Origin: Arthrobacter humicola
Lineage (GTDB): Bacteria > Actinomycetota > Actinomycetes > Actinomycetales > Micrococcaceae
Length of the DNA: 64,000 nucleotides
Reading direction: 5' to 3'
Assembly (NCBI RefSeq): GCF_022803015.1
Contig: NZ_JAFKON010000004.1
Location: forward strand, 186,001 to 250,000
In this document: one piece after another, positions 27,493-36,884 of the stretch
Layout of the letters: every line of letters begins with the position of its first letter
Position numbering within the stretch: position 1 is the stretch's first letter
Program-made: the position numbers and the translations under genes
The notes under the pieces: model-generated
What the model saw: only the letters and a program-made list of their open reading frames with translations
The model's database searches: none
Told to the model about the DNA's origin: nothing

Positions 27493-30400
27493 GCTGAGGT
27501 TCCTTACGCAGGGAGGCTTCGTCCCTGGACAGGCCGGTGTTGGACCGGCGGGCAGGCATGGGCACGGCGAGGAGGACGGTCAGCCCGATCATCACGGCCT
27601 GCGCAATCCCAATCAGGACCGCCCACGGCGCTTCGTAACGGATGCTCAACTGGCCGCCCTGGGCCGGCAGGGTGAAGGCCTGCGACCATCCCGACGTCGT
27701 TGAGGTCAGGCGGCGCCCGTCAAGCCAGGCGCTCCAGCCCGGATCGGCCCGCTCGGCGAGCACCACCAGGCGGCCCTCGGGGCCGGCCGGGACCGTGCCG
27801 GCCGCCGAGACTTCTTCGGAAGGGAGCAGTCCGATGGCGGCGCCGCTGCCGTCCACTACCCGGACCCGGTGCGCGACGTCGGAGTCCGTGATGCCGGGCC
27901 GGTCCTGCGGGCTGACCCGCCAGAGCCAGCCCGTCCCCGTCTGTCCGACGGCAACAAGTCCGGGAACTGCGTCCATGCGGCTGGCCGTCAATTCGGAGGC
28001 TGAATCGGCAACCCGGAGAACGACAAAGCCGACGCCGAGCCGCTCGAGGTCTTCCCGCGGATCCACGCCTTCGCCGGCGACGATGGTGGCCACGACGTTC
28101 CGGAGCGATCCGGCGACGGCGTCGTCGTCGCGGACCGTCTCCTGGCCCGGCGCTCCCAGGATGCCGCGGGCGGCGGCGATCGTTGAGAGTGCGTCCAGGG
28201 TTGTCCCGGCTCCGCGCATGAGTGTTGCGTCGAAGCTTCCGTCCTCGTTGCTGGCAATCAGGAGCGTCCTGGACTGTTCCGGGCCCTCGCCGCGGTCAAC
28301 CGCCGTGGCGGGCAGCGTGCGGGCCTGGGCAGGCTGGACGAGCCTCGGGGTCCCGAGACCGGAGTGTCCCGCGGTGGCTGCCGGTGCCTGTGTTGGTGTC
28401 TGCGACGTAGGCTGCAGCAGGTTTTGTGCGGTCCACACGGTGAACCCGGCCAAGGGGGCGGCCAGCAGCAGGACCATGGATGCCGCGGCCGTGCCGCGGA
28501 TCAGGACCTTCCGTGCCAACCCGGTACCGGCGGTCCGGTCGGCGGCGTCCAGGAGCCCTTCGGCTCCGATCAGGGCAGCGCCCAGGAACGCGAACGCGGC
28601 CGCCGAAACGGCGGGGCCGGGGAACGGCGTGACCAGGACCTCGGCGCTGGCGCCGGAGGCGACATGCCCGGCGAGCCAGCCGCCGGCCAGCATCAGGACG
28701 GCCACGGCCCACAGGCCCCGTGCCGTCCGGGTGCGTCCGGCCAGCACAAGCCGGCGCGGCATGAAGAGTGCGGCCAGGGCCAGCAGCAGCACCGGCAGCC
28801 CGAACAGCAAGGCCAGCAGCAGTGCCCACGGCAGACCGGCCGGCCCGGCGGAACCGGCGGCGGACCCGCCGAAGGCGGTGAGCCCGGTGAGTCCGGCGCC
28901 GGCGTCGAAGTTCAGTGGCTGCCCCAGGGCCTGTTGCCACAGTGGGGCGGCGTCGAAACCGAGCGGCAGGCCCGGGTCGGCAAGGAGCGCCCGCGGCCGG
29001 TCCAGGACCGAGAAGGCGAAGGGCAGGAACAGTGCCAGGCTGGGCAGGAGCGCCCACCACACCGTGCGGCCGCGCCGGCCCAACAGCACGCCGCAGAGGG
29101 CCACGACGGCCATGGACGGCAGCAGCAGCGAGGGCGCCGCGGCGGTGACGACGGCCAGGGCGAGGCCCGCGGCGGCGGCAGCCGTCCACGACGGCGTCCC
29201 GTTGACGCCGGGACGGGCGGCCGGCGTGGGGATGGGCCGTCCCTGTCCCGGGGCCGGGACGGCATGGATGCCGCGGCCCGCGGCCGTGCCGGTCGCGCGG
29301 AGCAGCGCCAGGACGACCACCGGGATCATGACGTGCGCGACCAAGGCGCCGAGCCGGCCCTGGTTCAGGGACACCTGGAGTGCCGGCGCCGCGGCCCACA
29401 GCAGGGCGGCCGCAAGGCGCAGCCTCCGGCGGGCAGTCAGGGCGCCGGCAGCGAACCACGCGCCCAGCGCAGACAGCGGCATGGCGAGGATCAACAACCA
29501 GCCCACGCCGCCGTTGGCATCGCCGGCACCGAGCACACCGAGCACCCACAGCAGGTAGCCAAAGGGGTCGCCGTGGCCCGGAAGGCCCGCGTCCAGACTG
29601 ATCCACCAGGTGGAGGCATGGTTCCAGATTTCGGAGAGGCGCAGTGAGACGGGGATCAGCGCGCCGCCGGAGACGGCCGGGGCCCGGAACAGGCTAAGCA
29701 ACCCTGTCAGGGAAACCGCCAGGGTCAGGAGTATGGCCAGCACCGCACCGCTGCCCACCCACCCGCGGTCCGGGGTGGCGATGGCGGCGAAGTCGTCGGT
29801 GTTCCCGGTGGGCTGCTCGGCCAGCGGACCGGCACCCGTCAATTCGCTGCCGAAGTCGTCGGCGCCGAGCGCCTCAATCAGGGAGCGCCGGTGCGCCCAG
29901 ACCTCACGGCGCGGCGTCTGCAGTCCTTTCATGACGGAGCGCCGGATCCGGCGCGTGCGCGCGGCATTGCGGCGTCCGCGGACCACCGCCGCCGGGCGGC
30001 CCAGTGCGGCAAAGGTCGCCAGCAGTTGGGAGAACCCGTGCCCCGGGTCCTTGACCGCAATGCTCAGGACGAGTTTGAAGAGGCTGCCCAGGAGGGCGCC
30101 GGCCGCGTGCAGCGGGACTTTCCAGCCGGCCGCGTGCTTGAGCCGCAGGTGCACCTGTGCCTTGCGTGCGGCCGTCGCGTTGCCAAGGGCGTGGGGACGG
30201 TGCGAGACATGGAACATCCGGGCGCTGGGGACCACCACCACGCGGTGCCCGGCGAGGCGGTTGCGCCAGCAGAAGTCGACGTCGTCGCCGCTTCCGGGCA
30301 GGGCCGGATCGAAGCCCCGGAGCTCCTCCCAGATGTCGCGGCGGACCAGCATGCCGGCGGAATTGACCGCAAAGGTATCGCTGCGGCCGTCGTACTGGCC

Positions 30401-30871
30401 CTGGTCGAGCTCGTCGGCGTCGATCAGCGTCAGCCGCTCGGCCCAGCGGCTCGTGGAGAGTCCGACGTCGATCAGCCGCCGCTCGGCATGCCAGTCCAGC
30501 TGCTTGCAGCCTGCCACCGTGACCGACGGCGCCCGTTCGACCGCGCGGAGGAGTTCGGCCAGGGCCTCGGGTGCCGGTGCGGCGTCGTCGTGCAGCAGCC
30601 AGATCCAGTCGGTGCCCGGCGCCGTGGCGGCGGAGCCCTCCGCAGGCCACGGCGCGAGGGCCTTGAGCCCGGCCATGACGGCTCCACCCATGCCGGACCG
30701 GGGCTGGTCGAAGACGGTGACGTTGACCTTGCCCAGTTCCTGTTCAAGGAGGGCGGCAGAGTGGTCGCGGGATCCGGTGTCGACACCGATCACGGCGTCG
30801 GCGGGCCGTGTTTGGGCCGCCAGCGCCGCAAGGGTCCTGGGGAGAAAATCACCGCCGTCGTGGGAGACCAC
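27485..30871 (-). CDS. Very large GT2 glycosyltransferase with multi-span membrane domain
   Basis: At least 1128 residues. Residues 1-280 are a GT-A family 2 domain: VSHDGGDFLPRTLAALAAQT, the DxD-like WIWLLHDDAAP, and GSGDDVDFCWRNRLAGHRV with the acidic pair of the acceptor site. The rest has some 12-13 hydrophobic helices (about 375-800) and an extracytoplasmic C-terminal part (about 830-1090) ending in a final helix. It probably extends or flips an envelope polysaccharide; the sugar is unknown. The first usable GTG (30871) truncates the first beta strand (VTAVVVSHDG); the frame stays open to an ATT at 30901 that overlaps the whiB stop and has AGGAAG upstream, so the true start is uncertain. 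Confidence 0.85.
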   Translation of the reverse strand: MVSHDGGDFLPRTLAALAAQTRPADAVIGVDTGSRDHSAALLEQELGKVNVTVFDQPRSGMGGAVMAGLKALAPWPAEGSAATAPGTDWIWLLHDDAAPAPEALAELLRAVERAPSVTVAGCKQLDWHAERRLIDVGLSTSRWAERLTLIDADELDQGQYDGRSDTFAVNSAGMLVRRDIWEELRGFDPALPGSGDDVDFCWRNRLAGHRVVVVPSARMFHVSHRPHALGNATAARKAQVHLRLKHAAGWKVPLHAAGALLGSLFKLVLSIAVKDPGHGFSQLLATFAALGRPAAVVRGRRNAARTRRIRRSVMKGLQTPRREVWAHRRSLIEALGADDFGSELTGAGPLAEQPTGNTDDFAAIATPDRGWVGSGAVLAILLTLAVSLTGLLSLFRAPAVSGGALIPVSLRLSEIWNHASTWWISLDAGLPGHGDPFGYLLWVLGVLGAGDANGGVGWLLILAMPLSALGAWFAAGALTARRRLRLAAALLWAAAPALQVSLNQGRLGALVAHVMIPVVVLALLRATGTAAGRGIHAVPAPGQGRPIPTPAARPGVNGTPSWTAAAAAGLALAVVTAAAPSLLLPSMAVVALCGVLLGRRGRTVWWALLPSLALFLPFAFSVLDRPRALLADPGLPLGFDAAPLWQQALGQPLNFDAGAGLTGLTAFGGSAAGSAGPAGLPWALLLALLFGLPVLLLALAALFMPRRLVLAGRTRTARGLWAVAVLMLAGGWLAGHVASGASAEVLVTPFPGPAVSAAAFAFLGAALIGAEGLLDAADRTAGTGLARKVLIRGTAAASMVLLLAAPLAGFTVWTAQNLLQPTSQTPTQAPAATAGHSGLGTPRLVQPAQARTLPATAVDRGEGPEQSRTLLIASNEDGSFDATLMRGAGTTLDALSTIAAARGILGAPGQETVRDDDAVAGSLRNVVATIVAGEGVDPREDLERLGVGFVVLRVADSASELTASRMDAVPGLVAVGQTGTGWLWRVSPQDRPGITDSDVAHRVRVVDGSGAAIGLLPSEEVSAAGTVPAGPEGRLVVLAERADPGWSAWLDGRRLTSTTSGWSQAFTLPAQGGQLSIRYEAPWAVLIGIAQAVMIGLTVLLAVPMPARRSNTGLSRDEASLRKEPQHV

Positions 30872-30900
30872 GACGGCGGTGACTCGTACTTCTTGAAGAA

Positions 30901-31443
30901 TTAGACTGCTCGCTTCCTAAGCCGGCGCCGCTCGCGCTCGGAGAGGCCTCCCCAGATCCCGAAGCGCTCGTCGTTGGACAAGGCGTACTCGAGGCACTGG
31001 GAACGCACGTTGCAGGCGCCGCAGACTTTCTTGGCGTCGCGGGTGGAGCCGCCCTTTTCGGGGAAGAAGGCTTCGGGATCAGTCTGGGCGCACAGGGCAT
31101 CGGTCTGCCAGCCGAGCTCGCCCTCGTCGTCGAAGTCCTGCCGGGACGGCAGTCCGATCCAGACTGGCTGCCCGGCGGTACCGGAACCGGGCGAATGGAG
31201 CTCCATCGGCGGGTCGAGGGGATCGGTGTCATGATCCGGGCCGGACAGGAGCTCGTCGTGCGCTGCGAGGAAGGCCGTGGCGGCCTCCTGCAGGGAATCC
31301 TTGGTGTGTTCGTTATAGCGGTCAGCTGCGTCCGGATCCGCCGGATCTACGTACCAGTCAGTCGGCACGCCGCGTGACCGGTATTTCGCCGTGGCCTGGC
31401 CGGCAACTACGGCATCTTCATGGATACGCTCTGCTAGCCCCAT
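30901..31443 (-). CDS. whiB2: WhiB family transcriptional regulator (WhiB2-like)
   Basis: Iron-sulfur DNA-binding regulator related to WhiB2/WhmD, which controls septation and differentiation in actinobacteria. The 180-residue product has the four cluster cysteines Cys118, Cys141, Cys144 and Cys150 (ALCAQTDPEAFFP, then KVCGACNVRSQCLEYAL), the turn FGIWGGLSERERRRLR and a basic C-terminus. The acidic N-terminal 100 residues are unusual for a family normally 80-130 long. ATG 31443 has AGGAGG 8 nt upstream; an upstream in-frame GTG (31470) lies inside a leader stem and is rejected. Followed immediately by the giant glycosyltransferase. Confidence 0.93.
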   Translation of the reverse strand: MGLAERIHEDAVVAGQATAKYRSRGVPTDWYVDPADPDAADRYNEHTKDSLQEAATAFLAAHDELLSGPDHDTDPLDPPMELHSPGSGTAGQPVWIGLPSRQDFDDEGELGWQTDALCAQTDPEAFFPEKGGSTRDAKKVCGACNVRSQCLEYALSNDERFGIWGGLSERERRRLRKRAV

Positions 31444-31811
31444 GGCGTCCCCCTCCTGATTTACAGCCACTGCAAGACCCCCTTGGACACTCGGTTGAGT
31501 GCCGGTTTTGTGCAGTGGCTTTAGATAACTAATTACACGCGTGTAAGTATCCGGGAGTCAAGCCACGGCGGAGATAATAATCAACTTGATACACAAAGTG
31601 GAGGCACGCCACGCCCGGAATTTTTTCGCCTGTCCCGCGAGAACCCGCGGAATAATCAGGGTACTGAGCACTTTTGGGGCTTTTCATTGAATTTTCGGGA
31701 AATTTTCCCGCGCCCTGCGCGGACCCCGCCGAACACGGGGCCGCCGGGGTGACGGACGTCACGGAGCCGGGGGCTGATTGGCCGTGACAACAGCCGTGGC
31801 AAGATGAGGGC
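31444..31811. promoter_or_regulatory. Regulatory region upstream of whiB2: structured leader and palindrome
   Basis: This 368-bp gap holds no gene. On the minus strand a 10-bp stem (AGCCACTGCA at 31511-31520 with its complement at 31465-31474) encloses a small hairpin (CACTC-GGTT-GAGTG, 31488-31501) and ends about 8 nt before the AGGAGG of whiB2. Further upstream is a perfect palindrome, TTACACGCGTGTAA (31533-31546). On the plus side, next to the TIGR03089 gene, is GTGAC-GGAC-GTCAC (31749-31762). The middle of the region (about 31570-31740) shows nothing I recognise. Confidence 0.6.
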
Positions 31812-32516
31812 ATGAGCATTCCGGCAATCGACCTGATGACAGCGCTGCGCTCCGGCCAGGCCACGGCGCCCCGGCTGACCTGGTACGGCCCCGATGCGGA
31901 ACGGGTTGAACTCTCTGGCCGCGTGCTGGACAACTGGGTCGCGAAGACTTCCAACCTGCTGCAGGACGAACTCGACGCCGAACCGGGCATGCGGCTGCGC
32001 CTGGACCTGCCCGCGCACTGGAAGTCGGTGATCTTGGCCCTCGCGGCCTGGCAGCTTGGCATGGAAGTGGTCTTCGACGACGCGGAGGCGGACCTGCTGG
32101 CCACCGCGGACCCTGGTCCGGGCGCTGCCGCGGGCGGGTTCGACGCCGTCCTGGCCGTGTCGTTGCCGGCACTGGCCATGCGGTGGACGGGTGAACTGCC
32201 CAGCGGCGTCCTCGACTATGCCGCCGAGGTCCGCTCCCACGGCGACATTTTCATGCCCCACGTGGATCCGGAGGCGGAACGTCTCGCCGTCCGCACCTCC
32301 GACGGCGCAGTCCATGCGCACGGGGCGCTCCTGGACGGTTTTGCCGCGGCCCAGGACCCCGGACTGCGGCTGCTGGTTCCCGCGGCCGACGGCCTCGAAA
32401 CCGTCCTTGCGCAGTCATTGGGGACCTGGAAGGCCGACGGTTCCGTGGTCCTGGTGCACCCCGAGGTAGTGGTGACCGGCAAACTGCGGGACGCCGAGCG
32501 CATCAGCGGGGACTGA
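31812..32516 (+). CDS. TIGR03089 family protein
   Basis: A 234-residue protein of a family found in actinobacteria and resembling the N-terminal part of adenylate-forming enzymes (TWYGPDAERVELSGRVLDNW, then GMRLRLDLPAHWKSVILALA). The ATP-binding TSGTTG loop and the C-terminal subdomain are absent, so independent ligase activity is unlikely. It is full length for this family, not a truncation. ATG 31812 has GAGG a few bases upstream. It is convergent with the GtrA gene. Function unknown. Confidence 0.82.
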   Translation: MSIPAIDLMTALRSGQATAPRLTWYGPDAERVELSGRVLDNWVAKTSNLLQDELDAEPGMRLRLDLPAHWKSVILALAAWQLGMEVVFDDAEADLLATADPGPGAAAGGFDAVLAVSLPALAMRWTGELPSGVLDYAAEVRSHGDIFMPHVDPEAERLAVRTSDGAVHAHGALLDGFAAAQDPGLRLLVPAADGLETVLAQSLGTWKADGSVVLVHPEVVVTGKLRDAERISGD

Positions 32517-32549
32517 TCCCCTGGCACTGACTTCCGGGACGGCGGTTCC

Positions 32550-33116
32550 TTAGGCCGGCGGGCCGGGCAGTTCCGAATCGTTGACGCGTTCCCTGACGGC
32601 CGACGTGGCAACGGGCTGGGAGTGCGGGTGCCGTTCGATGATCTCGTGGTCGTGCGAGAACTCCGGCTCTGCGTCGAGTTCCTGGTTGAACACCAGGAAG
32701 CGGTAGGCAAAGAACCGGACCACGGTCGCGACCAGGATGCCGACCACCCCGGCCAGGAAGAGCACGTTCTTGTCGGTGACTCCCATGCCGTACTTCGCGA
32801 CGGCGGTCAGGCCGGTGGAGATACCGATGCCGATCCCGTTGATGATGAGGAACATCACGAACTCGCGCAGCACGTTGGCCTGCCGGCGGTGCCGGAACGT
32901 CCAAAAACGGTTCGCAACCCAGGAAAAGACCGTCGCCACGCTGGCCCCGAAGAAGCGGGCCTTGGCCTCGCTGTCGGTCATGGGACCGTGCATCAGGTAA
33001 AACGTCAGTCCGTTGTCGATGACGAACGCGATGCCGCCGACGGCACCGAACTTGGCCACTTCGCGCCAGAACAGCGAGGCAAGCCCGCGCATGCGCTCGT
33101 TAAGTGTAGTAATCAT
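32550..33116 (-). CDS. GtrA family membrane protein
   Basis: A 188-residue integral membrane protein with four predicted helices (about 16-36, 45-65, 88-108, 115-135), starting FGAVGGIAFVIDNGLTFYLM, typical of GtrA proteins that help translocate polyprenyl-phosphate-linked sugars. The C-terminal 45 residues are hydrophilic. ATG 33116 was chosen because GGAGGG lies just upstream, whereas the longer open frame has no such support. Divergent from purK with 220 bp between, in which I see only the purK -10-like hexamer. Confidence 0.9.
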   Translation of the reverse strand: MITTLNERMRGLASLFWREVAKFGAVGGIAFVIDNGLTFYLMHGPMTDSEAKARFFGASVATVFSWVANRFWTFRHRRQANVLREFVMFLIINGIGIGISTGLTAVAKYGMGVTDKNVLFLAGVVGILVATVVRFFAYRFLVFNQELDAEPEFSHDHEIIERHPHSQPVATSAVRERVNDSELPGPPA

Positions 33117-33323
33117 GACCCTCCGTGGCCTTCTGGAACTGTCGGCCATTGGGCCAAACGCCCATTTTAGCGCCGTTTCCCGGGAGTTCGCCCGCAGCGG
33201 CCACTCAGACGGCTCCCTGCGGACCCGGCGGCGGGCGCCCGGCGCGCGGGTGCGAAACCCCCGTCCCGGCACCGTTCCCGCGCTTGCCAATCCCCAAAAG
33301 CCGGGTTCCCGTGAGGTTTTCGG

Positions 33324-33329
33324 TAGGCT
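33324..33329 (+). promoter_or_regulatory. Putative -10 (TAGGCT) of a leaderless purK transcript
   Basis: TAGGCT is 7 nt before GTG 33337, and no good ribosome-binding site is present. Confidence 0.45.
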
Positions 33330-33336
33330 GGGACTT

Positions 33337-34533
33337 GTGACTTTTCCTGTAATCGGTGTTGTTGGCGGCGGCCAGCTTGCCCGCATGATGGCCCCTGCCG
33401 CGACCGCCCTGGGCTTTGAGCTCCGTGTTCTCGCCGAAGGCGAGGACGTCTCCGCAGTCTCTGCCGTGGCTAACGCCCCGGTCGGCGACTACAAGGACCT
33501 GGAGCATCTGCTCGAGTTCTCCCGCGGGCTCGACGTCCTGACCTTCGACCACGAACACGTCCCCACCGCCCACCTGCGGTCCTTGATCGGTGCCGGCGTG
33601 AACGTCCATCCCGGCCCGGATGCCCTGGTCAACGCCCAGGACAAGCTGGTGATGCGCGCCGCGATCGACCGGCTCGAGCTTCCGAACCCCACGTGGGCCT
33701 CCGTCGCCAATGTCGCGGACCTCGTCGCCTTCGGCGAGCAGACCGGCTGGCCGGTGGTGTTGAAAATGCCCCGCGGCGGCTACGACGGCAAGGGCGTGCG
33801 CATCGTGTCCTCGGCAGAGGACGCGGAGGCCTCCGCCGACTGGTTCGAGGCCATGTCCCCCCTGCTGGCCGAAGCCAAAGTGGAATTCAGCCGCGAACTC
33901 TCGGCCATGGTCGCGAGGACGCCGGACGGTGAAACACGGGCATGGCCGGTGGTGCACACCATCCAGGTGGACGGGGTGTGCGATGAAGTCATTGCCCCGG
34001 CCCTGGACATCTCCGTCGATGTTGCCGCAGCCGCGGAAAACGCCGCGGTCCGGATCGCCGGCGAACTCGGCGTGACCGGTGTCATGGCCGTCGAACTCTT
34101 CGAGACCCCGGGCGTGGGCGCAGGCTTCCTGATCAATGAACTCGCCATGCGCCCGCACAATACCGGGCACTGGACCCAGGACGGCTCGGTGACCAGCCAG
34201 TTCGAGCAGCACCTGCGGGCCATCCTGAACCTGCCGCTGGGCGCCACTGACCTGCTGGGGCCGGTCGTGGTGATGAAGAACTTCCTCGGCGGCGCCAACC
34301 AGGACCTCTATTCCGCCTTCCCCGCCGCCCTCGCGAGCGAGCCGGCGGCGAAGGTGCACTGCTACGGCAAGGCCGTCCGGCCCGGCCGGAAGATCGGCCA
34401 CGTCAACCTGGTCGGGACCTCAGCCGCCGACGTCGACTCCGTACGGCAGCGGGCCACCACCGTAGCCGACATCATCCGGAACGGCCGGGCCCACGCCGGC
34501 GCAATGCCGGCAACTTCCGAGGAGACCGCATGA
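33337..34533 (+). CDS. purK: 5-(carboxyamino)imidazole ribonucleotide synthase
   Basis: ATP-grasp enzyme converting AIR, bicarbonate and ATP to N5-CAIR in purine synthesis. The 398 residues show the N-terminal [18 protein letters not shown], the ATP-binding loop [27 protein letters not shown], and the substrate site [21 protein letters not shown] 33337 starts directly at the conserved N-terminus; upstream in-frame codons encode unsupported sequence. The stop overlaps the purE ATG by 4 nt, so purK and purE are translationally coupled. Confidence 0.96.
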   Translation: MTFPVIGVVGGGQLARMMAPAATALGFELRVLAEGEDVSAVSAVANAPVGDYKDLEHLLEFSRGLDVLTFDHEHVPTAHLRSLIGAGVNVHPGPDALVNAQDKLVMRAAIDRLELPNPTWASVANVADLVAFGEQTGWPVVLKMPRGGYDGKGVRIVSSAEDAEASADWFEAMSPLLAEAKVEFSRELSAMVARTPDGETRAWPVVHTIQVDGVCDEVIAPALDISVDVAAAAENAAVRIAGELGVTGVMAVELFETPGVGAGFLINELAMRPHNTGHWTQDGSVTSQFEQHLRAILNLPLGATDLLGPVVVMKNFLGGANQDLYSAFPAALASEPAAKVHCYGKAVRPGRKIGHVNLVGTSAADVDSVRQRATTVADIIRNGRAHAGAMPATSEETA

Positions 34534-35141
34534 GCACCGCACCCAGCCCCAAAGCCAACGAAGCGGGAACCCCCCTCGCCGGCACCCGCGCGGACACCCC
34601 GCTCGTTGGCCTCGTCATGGGCTCGGATTCGGACTGGCCGGTCATGGAAGCCGCCGCAGAAGCCCTCGCCGAGTTTGGAATCCCGTTCGAGGCCGACGTC
34701 GTCTCGGCCCACCGGATGCCCACGGAGATGATCCGCTACGGCCAGACGGCCCACGAGCGCGGTCTTCGCCTGATCATTGCCGGCGCCGGCGGCGCCGCGC
34801 ATCTTCCCGGCATGCTGGCCTCGGTCACTCCCCTGCCGGTGATCGGCGTCCCCGTGCCGTTGAAGACCCTGGACGGCATGGATTCCCTGCTGTCCATCGT
34901 GCAGATGCCGGCAGGCGTTCCGGTCGCCACCGTCTCGATCGGCGGCGCGCGCAACGCCGGCCTCCTGGCTGTGCGCATGCTGGCCTCGGGCACGGATGAA
35001 CTGGCAGTCCAGCTCCGGGCGGACCTCCTGGAGTTCGCCCAGGAGCTGAATGACGTCGCAACCAGGAAGGGCGCGAACCTGCGGCACAAGGTCAGCGAAG
35101 TGTTCGCCGCCGGAAACGTCACCCCGCGTAGCGGCAATTAA
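34530..35141 (+). CDS. purE: N5-carboxyaminoimidazole ribonucleotide mutase
   Basis: Class I PurE that rearranges N5-CAIR to CAIR. The 203 residues include a 28-residue Thr/Pro/Ala N-terminal extension, then [31 protein letters not shown] (the active-site SAHR with its His) and [15 protein letters not shown]-terminal residues match the family length. It overlaps purK by 4 nt and is followed after 22 bp by the LCP gene. Confidence 0.96.
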   Translation: MSTAPSPKANEAGTPLAGTRADTPLVGLVMGSDSDWPVMEAAAEALAEFGIPFEADVVSAHRMPTEMIRYGQTAHERGLRLIIAGAGGAAHLPGMLASVTPLPVIGVPVPLKTLDGMDSLLSIVQMPAGVPVATVSIGGARNAGLLAVRMLASGTDELAVQLRADLLEFAQELNDVATRKGANLRHKVSEVFAAGNVTPRSGN

Positions 35142-35163
35142 GGCAGCCATTAGGAATCCCGGC

Positions 35164-36804
35164 ATGAGCAGCAGCTACGCCCCCACACACCGCCCTGAGC
35201 AGTCCGGGCGGGCACTGGGCGATCCGGTCCGGCACCCCTCCGGCGCCCCGTCCCCGGTGCTCACCAAGCGGGCGTTCGTCCTGATCCTCATGACGCTGCT
35301 GGTTCCCGGCAGCGCCCAAACCGTCGCGGGCAACCGCCGGCTTGGCCGGGCCGCGCTGCGCGTGACCTTTACGGTCTGGGCGCTGGCCCTGCTGGCCGTA
35401 CTGCTCCTGCTCGTGTCCCGCTCCACGCTGATCAACCTCCTCACCGGCACGGTGCCTTCGCTCTTGCTGGTGCTCGGCTTCGCCTGCCTGGCCATCGGCT
35501 GGGCCGCCCTGTTCCTGAACACCTTGCGGCTGATCCGGCCCGGGATGCTGGCGCCAAGGATCCGTCCCGCGGTGGTGCTGGCGCTCGTGCTGGCCATGAT
35601 CCTCAGCAGCGGATCCCTGGGCTACGCGGCCTATCTGCTCAATGTCAGCCGCAACGCCATCGGCAGCATCTTCTCCGGCTCCGGCCCCACCCTTGAGCCG
35701 TCCGAGGGCCGGTACAACTTCCTGATGATGGGCGGCGACGCCGGAGCGGACCGCACGGGCCGCCGGCCGGACAGCCTCTCGGTGATCAGCGTCGATGCCA
35801 AGACCGGCAGCACGGCGATCATCTCCGTGCCCCGCAATCTCCAGAACGCCCAGTTCAGCGCGGAGTCGCCGATGCGCCAGGTGTACCCGGATGGCTACAA
35901 CTGCGGCGACGAATGCCTGATCAACGCGATCAACACCGAGGTCACCAACCAGCACCAGGACCTCTATCCCGGGGTGGCCGACCCGGGGGCGCAGGCCACC
36001 CTCGAAGCGGTGTCCGGAACGCTGGGCATCAAGGTCCAGGCCTACGTGCTCGTGGACATGGACGGCTTTTCCAAGCTGATCGACGCCATGGGCGGCATCC
36101 GGATCAAGGCCGGCGGCTGGGTCCCCATCAGCGGGCCGATGGTGGATGAGGCCAACGGCATCCACGGCATGCCGGACGGCTGGATTCCGGCGGGAGACCA
36201 GACGCTCGACGGCTTCCACGCCCTCTGGTACGGCCGGTCCCGGGAATTCGTGGACGACTATGCCCGCATCCAGCGCCAGCAGTGCGTGCAGCAGGCGATG
36301 CTGAAGCAGCTCGACCCGGCAACACTGCTGGCCAAGTTTGAGGACATCGCCAAGGCCGGCACCAAGGTGGTCGAGTCAAACATCTCCTCCGGCCAGCTCG
36401 GCAGTTTCGTGGACCTGGCCATGAAGGCCAAGGGACAGGACGTCAGCCGCCTGACCATCGGTCCGCCGGACTTCGACGCCGCCTTCTCCACGTCCCCGGA
36501 CTTCGACGTCATCCACGCGCGGGTGGCCAAACTGCTGGCCAGCCCGTCCGCCGGCGCCGCAGCTGATGACAACGCCGTTGACGATGCGGTCCTGCAGCCC
36601 GGAACGGCCGCGGGGCCGGTCTCCGCCGCCGGCCCCGTCCCGGCCACCGATCCCCCGCCCGCGCCGTCGGACTTCACCCCCGTGACCACCACGCCGGACG
36701 GCGAGCCGATCACCGAAGAGATGCTGAACCAGTTCAAGCGCAACGGCGACGAGCAGTCGATCCGCGACCTCGTCGCCACCAACGGACAGTGCGCGCCGCT
36801 CTAA
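35164..36804 (+). CDS. LytR-CpsA-Psr (LCP) family glycopolymer transferase
   Basis: A 546-residue membrane protein that ligates lipid-linked glycopolymers (teichoic acid, arabinogalactan-like) to peptidoglycan. Four hydrophobic segments (about 38-55, 68-90, 95-118, 135-158) precede an extracytoplasmic LCP domain: GGDAGADRTGRRPDSLSVIS, ISVPRNLQNAQ, VLVDMDGFSKLIDAMGGI and FHALWYGRSREFVDDYARIQ carry the conserved Asp and Arg residues that bind pyrophosphate. A Pro/Ala-rich tail (about 460-515) leads to the C-terminus. ATG 35164 has AGGAA about 9 nt upstream. Confidence 0.92.
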   Translation: MSSSYAPTHRPEQSGRALGDPVRHPSGAPSPVLTKRAFVLILMTLLVPGSAQTVAGNRRLGRAALRVTFTVWALALLAVLLLLVSRSTLINLLTGTVPSLLLVLGFACLAIGWAALFLNTLRLIRPGMLAPRIRPAVVLALVLAMILSSGSLGYAAYLLNVSRNAIGSIFSGSGPTLEPSEGRYNFLMMGGDAGADRTGRRPDSLSVISVDAKTGSTAIISVPRNLQNAQFSAESPMRQVYPDGYNCGDECLINAINTEVTNQHQDLYPGVADPGAQATLEAVSGTLGIKVQAYVLVDMDGFSKLIDAMGGIRIKAGGWVPISGPMVDEANGIHGMPDGWIPAGDQTLDGFHALWYGRSREFVDDYARIQRQQCVQQAMLKQLDPATLLAKFEDIAKAGTKVVESNISSGQLGSFVDLAMKAKGQDVSRLTIGPPDFDAAFSTSPDFDVIHARVAKLLASPSAGAAADDNAVDDAVLQPGTAAGPVSAAGPVPATDPPPAPSDFTPVTTTPDGEPITEEMLNQFKRNGDEQSIRDLVATNGQCAPL

Positions 36805-36884
36805 CCCCGGCAGCAGCCTTGAGCGCAGCAGTGCGACCACATTTCTTTGACGAGACATTTCATTGATCAGACAGGGACCAGGCC

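Noticed and set aside
31444-31470. GTG 31470 as start of whiB2
   Set aside because: It lies within a leader stem and AGGAGG is perfectly spaced for ATG 31443.
32550-33386. Longer 278-codon version of the GtrA gene
   Set aside because: The extra 90 codons encode low-complexity sequence opposite the purK start, while GGAGGG lies directly before ATG 33116.
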